A model generated the notes under the pieces. It had not been told where the DNA came from, ran no database searches, and saw only the letters and a program-made list of their open reading frames with translations. The translations under genes and the position numbers were made by a program. Shown one piece after another: positions 57,701-64,000 of a stretch of 64,000 nucleotides of DNA; position 1 is the first letter of the stretch, and the number at the start of each line of letters is the position of its first letter. This DNA comes from Medicago truncatula. Taxonomy: Eukaryota > Streptophyta > Magnoliopsida > Fabales > Fabaceae. The stretch lies in NCBI RefSeq assembly GCF_003473485.1, contig NC_053048.1:44264755-44328754 (forward strand), given 5' to 3'.

Positions 57701-57712
57701 CAAAGGTTAAGA

Positions 57713-60700
57713 ATGAAGATGGATATCAAAGAGGATGTGGAAGGTGGCAAACAGAAAGGAATAAGAGAACCATTGATAGGTGAACAAAACAACCAACTTG
57801 TCCATGCAAACAAAGATCATCATCATCCATGGATGGTTTACTTCACCACATTCATTGCAGTTTGTGGTTCTTATGAATTTGGTGCTTGTGTAAGTCTTTA
57901 CTTCTCTGTAAATCAGCAATAAGAAGCACTATTTTAGATCAAAATCAGTTAGAAGATTCTTGATTGCTTGGTAATTTAATTGACAAAGTTTTATAGAGTA
58001 TGTGTTTAATTTCTCTTTGGAATTGTTGTTATTTTGTTTTTTCAGGCTGGATATTCATCTCCAACTCAAGAAGCTATTAGGAAGGATCTTAGTCTGTCTT
58101 TGGCAGAGGTAAGCCAGTAATGATTGAAAAATTGATTTAATTGCATGTACCTTAGGATTAGATTAATGAAAACATACGAAATACACTGAAAATGGTAAAT
58201 ATACAGTTGAACCTTGGCTGCTAGTATAAGCAATTTGCAGCAAGTAATACAAACAATGTTTAGAGGCAGAAAACTCATGTACTCAAAAAGTTTGTATAAC
58301 TTTTACTTAACGGATTTGATGTAATTTTCTTTGCTTTTTGTGGATTGACTAAATGCAGTACTCCTTGTTTGGCTCCATCTTAACATTTGGTGCGATGATT
58401 GGCGCAATAACAAGTGGACCTATTGCTGATTTCGTTGGAAGAAAGGGGGTAATTTCAGGAAAACGATGCTAGTTATTTTGGAATTAACTTCCGAATTGTT
58501 AATCATCTTTATTATGTGGAATATTCATAAAAAGTTTGTTTTGGAATATATATGCAGGCAATGAGAGTGTCAAGTGCTTTTTGTATTGCAGGGTGGCTTG
58601 TTATTTACTTTTCTGAGGTACTTTCTTACTCCAAAACTTACGTTATTTTTTTCGCCATAATGATACTCCAAATAACATCTGAACTTTTTTTCCTCCCTTT
58701 CATAGGGTCCAGTGCCTTTGGATATTGGGAGACTAGCTACAGGATATGGAATGGGAGTTTTTTCATTTGTGGTTGGTTTTAGTTCTATTTATTCAATGAA
58801 ATGATTCTCAAAATTTCATTTTTAAACTGTTGACTTTATATTTGATGTGTTACATATATAAGGTTCCCGTGTTCGTAGCAGAAATTGCGCCAAAAGAACT
58901 CCGAGGCGCCCTGACTACCTTAAATCAGGTATATTTTTCTTACACATTGTATCTTCATGATCACGATAATAACTAATATATACGTATTTGCATTGAACTT
59001 AGCAAAGACATATAAGTTTGTTTTCTGCTTCTTTTGTAGTTCATGATTGTTACTGCTGTATCCGTGTCATTCATAATTGGAACAGTACTTTCATGGAGGG
59101 CTTTAGCTATAATTGGTCAGTTTTCTTTGCAATTTGAATATAATTCAACTAAGAATAAAACTATAAGAAGAACATACACAATTTAGAACATTATAAATTA
59201 ATTGAAAATTTTCAGTACTAAATACGTGTTTGCAATTGCAGGCCTTATTCCCACTGCTGTGTTGCTTTTGGGTCTGTTCTTCATTCCAGAGTCTCCTAGA
59301 TGGTTGGTAAGAAATAAATTTCCATAAAAATGTATTCAGAGGAAAATATGCAGTGGCTATTTAGCATAACATCAAGAGTACCAAGTACCAACCAAATAAT
59401 GAATGCAGGCAAAGCGAGGACACGCAAAAGATTTTGTGGCAGCATTACAAATACTACGCGGTAAAGATGCTGATATATCTGAAGAGGCAGGAGAAATTCA
59501 GGTTACTGTGTGTAGTGTTGGATATTATTATTATGTAGCCTTGCCTTCATGCACAATATTGAAGACAAAGAATTCCAAATATAATGCAATTAAGCCGGTG
59601 TATATGTCACTGCCACACAGGATTATATAACTAGTTTAGAACAGCTCGCGAAACCGAAGGTGCTGGATTTGTTTCAAAGAAGATATTTGCGCTCACTCAC
59701 GGTATGTAGCTATAATTCCACTCTGGATATCAGTTCATTTTCTTCAAGAATGTGTACGATGGACTACTATGTTGAGAGGTGGAAGATAAAGTATTGGTTG
59801 AATATGATAGTTTATTTTCCACTTATCATGTTACTATTCTATTAAGCAAATCTGAAGTGATTTCCATTCAAAATTTTCATCTTCCTATTTTCTTCATGAG
59901 TAGATTGGAGTAGGGCTTATGGTCTGCCAACAATTGGGGGGAATCAACGGAGTTTGCTTTTATACTAGCAGTATTTTTGATCTAGCAGGTACTTAATTCT
60001 GTAATTGGAACTCTTCATTCCAAGTTTAACACCCTCATACTTTCTTGCATATCACTTTTTGCAAGTAAACTATAGCTCAAAATTAAAGTAAGTTTTAAAA
60101 CTTGAATAACCTTCATGAAGCACTCAAATTTTTTATTTTGTTTTGGTTTATTGGTGTATTTTTGTCGTAGGATTTCCTTCTGCGACGGGGAGTATAATAT
60201 ACGCTATCCTTCAGGTTCTTATTTTTAAATTAACCAATAATTCTTGGAAAATCTGATTTGTGTTTCCCCCGAATCCAACTCAATCATGATTTTTATTTTC
60301 ACAGATTGTGATCACAGGTGTTGGAGCAGCCCTCATAGATAGAGCAGGCCGGAAGCCCCTACTTTTGGTAAATTCAAAGCGCAAACAACTTATTTTTATT
60401 TTCATTTGCTTATCTCCGCTTCATGTATCATACTCTTATTGTTATTTCTTGGTTTCAATTAGGTATCTGGATCGGGATTGGTTGCAGGATGTATATTTAC
60501 TGCAGTTGCATTCTATCTCAAGGTACATCCCAACTAAGAACATTACAGCTTCAAGTTTTTGTTCCTAATATTTATGTAAAATTGATATCCGTGTGTGAGT
60601 AACAGGTTCATGATGTGGCTGTGGGAGCAGTCCCAGCACTTGCGGTAACCGGCATATTGGTATGGCTATATTATCTTTCTCTGCTGATGCATTTTTTATA

Positions 60701-61453
60701 TTTATCTCATAAATATGAATTCATGCTCCATGTAACGTTGCTCTTTCTACTGCTGATATTAGGTCTACATAGGATCGTTTTCAATAGGAATGGGAGCAAT
60801 TCCATGGGTTGTGATGTCCGAGGTACTCCCCCATCCTTTCTCCACTTTCAGTTTTTAATATCAATAAGATGAGAACAAGAGAAGAGATGCAAATTAGTTA
60901 AATAGTTGCTTTTCCTAAAACAAGTTGCACTTAAGAAGCAAATGTTGATCCTCGACTGGAACTGTTTCTCTTTTCTTTGACCTGGAGAGGATCTATTTAT
61001 GTGTATTACTTTGCTAAAATCAACTTCGAATTTGCCAGTTACAAAATGTGTCCTCTTCGAATTTACCTTATGTTGCAGATATTTCCAGTCAATATTAAAG
61101 GGCAGGCAGGAAGCATAGCAACATTAGTGAACTGGTTTGGTGCATGGTTATGCTCCTATACTTTCAACTTTCTCATGAGTTGGAGCTCCTATGGTAAATA
61201 CTAATACATTATTTTTCAGCTTTATTTCATTTAAAGACTAATGATCACTGACAAAAATTATTATACCATAATCATTTTCCCATTTAGTTCAAGAAACCAA
61301 TAGAACATGCAAGTTTACTTTTATTTATGATTTTCAGGTACCTTCGTTCTTTACGCTGCGATCAATGCACTGGCTATATTATTTATAGCTGTAGTAGTCC
61401 CAGAAACCAAAGGTAAAAGCCTTGAACAATTACAGGCAGCCATTAACGCGTAG
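57713..61453 (+). CDS. ERD6-like monosaccharide transporter (MFS), 18 exons, 477 residues
   Basis: Exons: 57713-57889, 58046-58108, 58359-58448, 58558-58617, 58706-58771, 58863-58928, 59040-59115, 59242-59306, 59409-59501, 59621-59701, 59904-59988, 60171-60214, 60305-60367, 60463-60522, 60606-60659, 60763-60822, 61079-61193 and 61338-61453. All introns are GT-AG and the frame is kept to the final TAG. Family motifs are present: FVGRKGAMR after TM2 (about 105-113), PELRG-type [16 protein letters not shown] (215-221), the second GRKPLL (337-342) and [11 protein letters not shown] near the C-terminus, with twelve hydrophobic segments. The N-terminal REPLIG is a dileucine-type motif as in vacuolar-membrane ERD6-like carriers. 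It probably exports glucose or another hexose from the vacuole with protons; substrate and membrane are inferred from the family. The 57713 ATG gives the usual family length. Confidence 0.93.
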
Positions 61454-61633
61454 GAAGTTTGCGATTTGCGTAGTGTTAAGTGGAAATTGGAACAACAAAG
61501 GATGAAAGTTGATGATTGAATTGAAACACTAGCCTTGTTTTTTATAGTCTGTTAGCTTCAATATTTGATGATTGCATTCACTATCTTAATCAAGTATTGT
61601 TATGAACTTTTTTTGACTTAACTGAACAACTTA

Positions 61634-61852
61634 GGCCCCGTTTGGATCGAGCTTATGAAAATTAGCTTATGCAAATAAATAAGCTTTTATATTAATTCAT
61701 AAGTTCTCGCCAACAAATATTGTATCTTAATAAGTTGTTTTTTCTATAAACTATCTTAACAAGTTTATGAATAATAAATAAAAGATTTTTTTTTGTTTTT
61801 TTGCATAAGTTGTTTTACATAAATTCAAGATAAGATCAATCTAAACGAGCCC
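61634..61852. mobile_element. Tourist-like MITE (219 bp)
   Basis: The termini GGCCCCGTTTGGATCGAGCT and the inverse of GATCAATCTAAACGAGCCC match imperfectly. TTA flanks both ends (61631-61633, 61853-61855). It sits just after the sugar transporter 3' end. Confidence 0.8.
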
Positions 61853-62130
61853 TTATTGCAAAACAACAAACCTTAGATGACTAAATTTATTAAAACATCT
61901 GGAGGTATTTGACCTAATAATAAATACTTGATTCATAAAGAAATTCGATAAAGAATAGAAAATTTAGTGAAGGTCAAACAAGAAGAAACATATCCAAGCC
62001 TAAAAAAACCAGAAACACAAACTAGAAGAGAACACATCCTATACTAATGAACATAGTAAATAAACAGAAAGGTAAACAAAACAAAAAGAAACATAAAGCA
62101 TAATAAATCCAAATTGCACCCAAATTTAAT

Positions 62131-62610
62131 TCATTCAAATGCCCATTTGTTTTCTGCACGAATTGCTGCTTCTTCCTCTGGACTGAAATCATTCTTGATG
62201 TTAAACATCTCACGCATTTCCTCGGGCGTCTTCCCTTTCATCATGTCCGCCGCAGACTGGCAGGTAAGATCCAGTAGACTCTTGATATCCAAGTAGTTTG
62301 CAGCAAGGATGAGTTCAAAAAGCGTCTCCTTATCAACCTTAACGAAATCAGCATCCCAATTCTTAAGATATTCTTCTGATTCTGAAGGTTTTTCATCGGC
62401 ACTCGCCACCTGCACATGCTTCTTGCAGTATTCAATCACCTTCGCTAATATCTTGCCGGTAACGTTCTGAACTGGGATTGCGTTGTCGGCACAATCGTCC
62501 TCGATCATGTGCTTGATTGTCTGTGATTCGAGCGCCACCGCCTCGGGGACCTCAAAGATTTCGTTGTCGTAACTCTTCAGGGTGATCATCTTCGTGGTTG
62601 TTGAAGACAT
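62131..62610 (-). CDS. SKP1-like protein (ASK family), SCF ubiquitin ligase adaptor
   Basis: An intronless gene of 159 residues, the normal family length. The N-terminal BTB/POZ-like fold is recognised from [40 protein letters not shown] and [11 protein letters not shown]. The C-terminal SKP1 helices read [40 protein letters not shown] and the invariant end ENKWAFE, which contacts the F-box. The protein bridges CUL1 and F-box proteins in nucleus and cytoplasm. The ATG is supported by a TATA box about 85 bases upstream. It converges tail-to-tail with the sugar transporter. Lack of introns is common in this family and suggests an origin by retroposition. It looks functional. Confidence 0.95.
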   Translation of the reverse strand: MSSTTTKMITLKSYDNEIFEVPEAVALESQTIKHMIEDDCADNAIPVQNVTGKILAKVIEYCKKHVQVASADEKPSESEEYLKNWDADFVKVDKETLFELILAANYLDIKSLLDLTCQSAADMMKGKTPEEMREMFNIKNDFSPEEEAAIRAENKWAFE

Positions 62611-62693
62611 GGTGATTGGTCAAATCGCTAACCCTAACTCTTTTTCTTAGTAGAAATTTGTGAGACTGATTGAAACTATAATGATATTTCTCA

Positions 62694-62701
62694 TATTTAT
62701 A
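62694..62701 (-). promoter_or_regulatory. TATA box of the SKP1-like gene
   Basis: The minus strand reads CTATAAATA about 85 bases upstream of the ATG at 62610. Confidence 0.6.
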
Positions 62702-62759
62702 GGCGTTTTTCGTATACATACTTTTTAACAAAATCTTCTTAGATTCCGTCAAAAAATTA

Positions 62760-63130
62760 ATATTTTTTTACCACAAAAAAAAAAGTTAATCTTTTTTTGT
62801 TTTTGTTGTTGGTACAAGTGAGTCACGTATTCCTTAAAATCGGTTTTAAAATAACTAATAATGTAATACAACCGTTCTAAATTATACGTCAATTTAACAT
62901 AGATCAAGAAATAAGAGTAATTGTGAGTTTTTTTTTTACAAAAATATCATTTATTAATGGTAAGAAAAATTCAAATTAAAATAATTGAAAAAAGATAAAG
63001 CAATGATAGCACATGACATAATAGGAAAATAAACATTCATTTTTTTTTTTGACAAAAGGAAAATAAACATTAATGATTCTTGGATATTTTAAAGTGACAT
63101 AATTTGCAACAAACAATTTTGTTAGAATGA
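62760..63130. other. Upstream spacer of the SKP1-like gene
   Basis: A/T-rich with several A and T runs; no gene recognised. Confidence 0.35.
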
Positions 63131-63136
63131 CATATA

Positions 63137-63384
63137 CTTCATTCATTCTAAAATACATGTCACAATCAATTACTGCACACATGTTAATACACAACTTTGA
63201 TCATTAATATTTTTAATTATATATATAATAAAAAATTATAAAAATTTGATGTTTTGAAAATGAATATTCATTGAATCAAATCAAACAAATCTTAAATGCT
63301 AACATTTGTATTTATATATTAGTTAAAAAATATGGTTAAAGTAACCTATAAATAGTGCACATTGTAAATTAGAACGGGAGGAAG
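63137..63384. mobile_element. Stowaway-like MITE (248 bp)
   Basis: Left CTTCATTCATTCTAAAATAC and the inverse of the right end (CTTCCTCCCGTTCTAATTTA) match imperfectly. TA dinucleotides flank both ends (63135-63136, 63385-63386). Confidence 0.7.
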
Positions 63385-63553
63385 TACAATTTTTAATTGA
63401 TTCTTCCCTCGGTAAAAATAGTAATAATAGATTCTTGTCTACAAGTAACAACATAAGATTCATGATTGTTACACATTAATATGTACATAAGATTCGTTAG
63501 TTGGAATTAGAGGCGTAGTTTATTTGATTGGGACTCGGAATTGATGATATTAA

Positions 63554-64000
63554 GGGTCCGTTTGGTTCGAGAATTAGGAGGGGAAGGGAGGGGAGGGGAG
63601 GGGAGGGATTTTTACGGAGGGGAGTGGAGGGGAGATATTTTTAATTAAAAGTGTGTTTGGTTCACAAGGGGAGGGGAGGGATTTTAACAGTATTTTACCG
63701 TTTTACCCTTAAACTTAATTAAATAAAAGAAACTGTTTGTTTTTACGATTTCAGAAACTGACAAAGACAAGCACACATCTAAGCCGCTATTTTATCTTAA
63801 ACTGGCTCATGTATTTTGCTCCAAGCATCATATTGTTTTTTTTTTACAATGAGATGATGAAATTACTCACAATTCACTTTGGAGGAAGCCTCAAGCAGTC
63901 GTTGACAACAACAAAGTAGTAGTAAGAGCGGTTTGTACATCTAACAAATAAGAGTGGTAGATTATATAATAATAAAAATTGTTACAAGGAAAATATAACA
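63554..64000. other. Start of a Tourist-like repeat with a G-rich tract, running to the window edge
   Basis: TAA then GGGTCCGTTTGGTTCGAG is a typical Tourist-like terminus. Its right end is not seen. The G-rich run at 63578-63634 lies inside. The rest to 64000 is spacer; the 60-codon frame at 63737-63919 is not recognised. Confidence 0.45.

Noticed and set aside
57511..57919. Antisense frames over the start of the sugar transporter
   Set aside because: Shadow frames of exon 1 and the upstream poly-T tract.
14590..62610. F-box and SKP1 genes as a functional cluster
   Set aside because: They are about 46 kb apart with unrelated genes between; both families are large and scattered, so co-occurrence is uninformative.

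Overview
The window is nuclear DNA from a flowering plant. Genes have GT-AG introns with T/A-rich introns and spacers, and the protein families are plant-specific (SPARK-type receptor kinase, CLE peptide precursor, FBD F-box protein, ERD6-like sugar carrier, ASK/SKP1, cyclin T). The RPA1-like (DUF223) genes and the style of MITEs and SINEs point to a legume close to Medicago; that is inference, not proof. No CRISPR array, operon, rRNA gene or convincing tRNA gene was seen.

Layout. 0-12 kb: the edge of a possible minus-strand gene, one clear LRR protein gene (4035-5213), then a repeat-rich stretch with two solo LTRs, SINEs, a Stowaway MITE and a 5' LTR plus primer-binding site of a Tat/Athila-like retrotransposon. 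12.5-26 kb: a segmental duplication. Copy 1 carries an intact three-exon F-box/FBD gene (14590-16628) and, downstream of it, an unrecognised decayed gene. Copy 2 (about 19.7-23.8 kb) has the same pieces, but its F-box gene is 5'-truncated and frameshifted. Copy 2 ends abruptly at 23800. About 70 bases later a 5'-truncated cyclin T copy begins on the plus strand. 26-36 kb: a frameshifted RPA1-like gene (25908-28357) lies between that cyclin copy and a nearly complete inverted cyclin T gene (30974-34724) whose C-terminus is cut by a 2-base insertion.

36-50 kb: a CLE16/17-like signalling peptide gene (37883-38158), a second RPA1-like fragment (42839-43363), and a dense set of MULE-type elements, several with perfect or near-perfect 9-base target duplications. 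50-64 kb: an intact RKF3-like receptor kinase (50494-52503) with a C-terminal 13-residue repeat, hAT and Tourist MITEs, an 18-exon ERD6-like monosaccharide transporter (57713-61453), an intronless SKP1-like gene (62131-62610) and a G-rich tract near the right edge.

The functional genes are unrelated single loci rather than a cluster. SKP1 and F-box proteins are partners in SCF ubiquitin ligases, but their presence about 46 kb apart is probably chance. The most unusual part is the 12-36 kb block, which records successive duplication, truncation, inversion and transposon insertion around F-box, cyclin T and RPA1-like genes.
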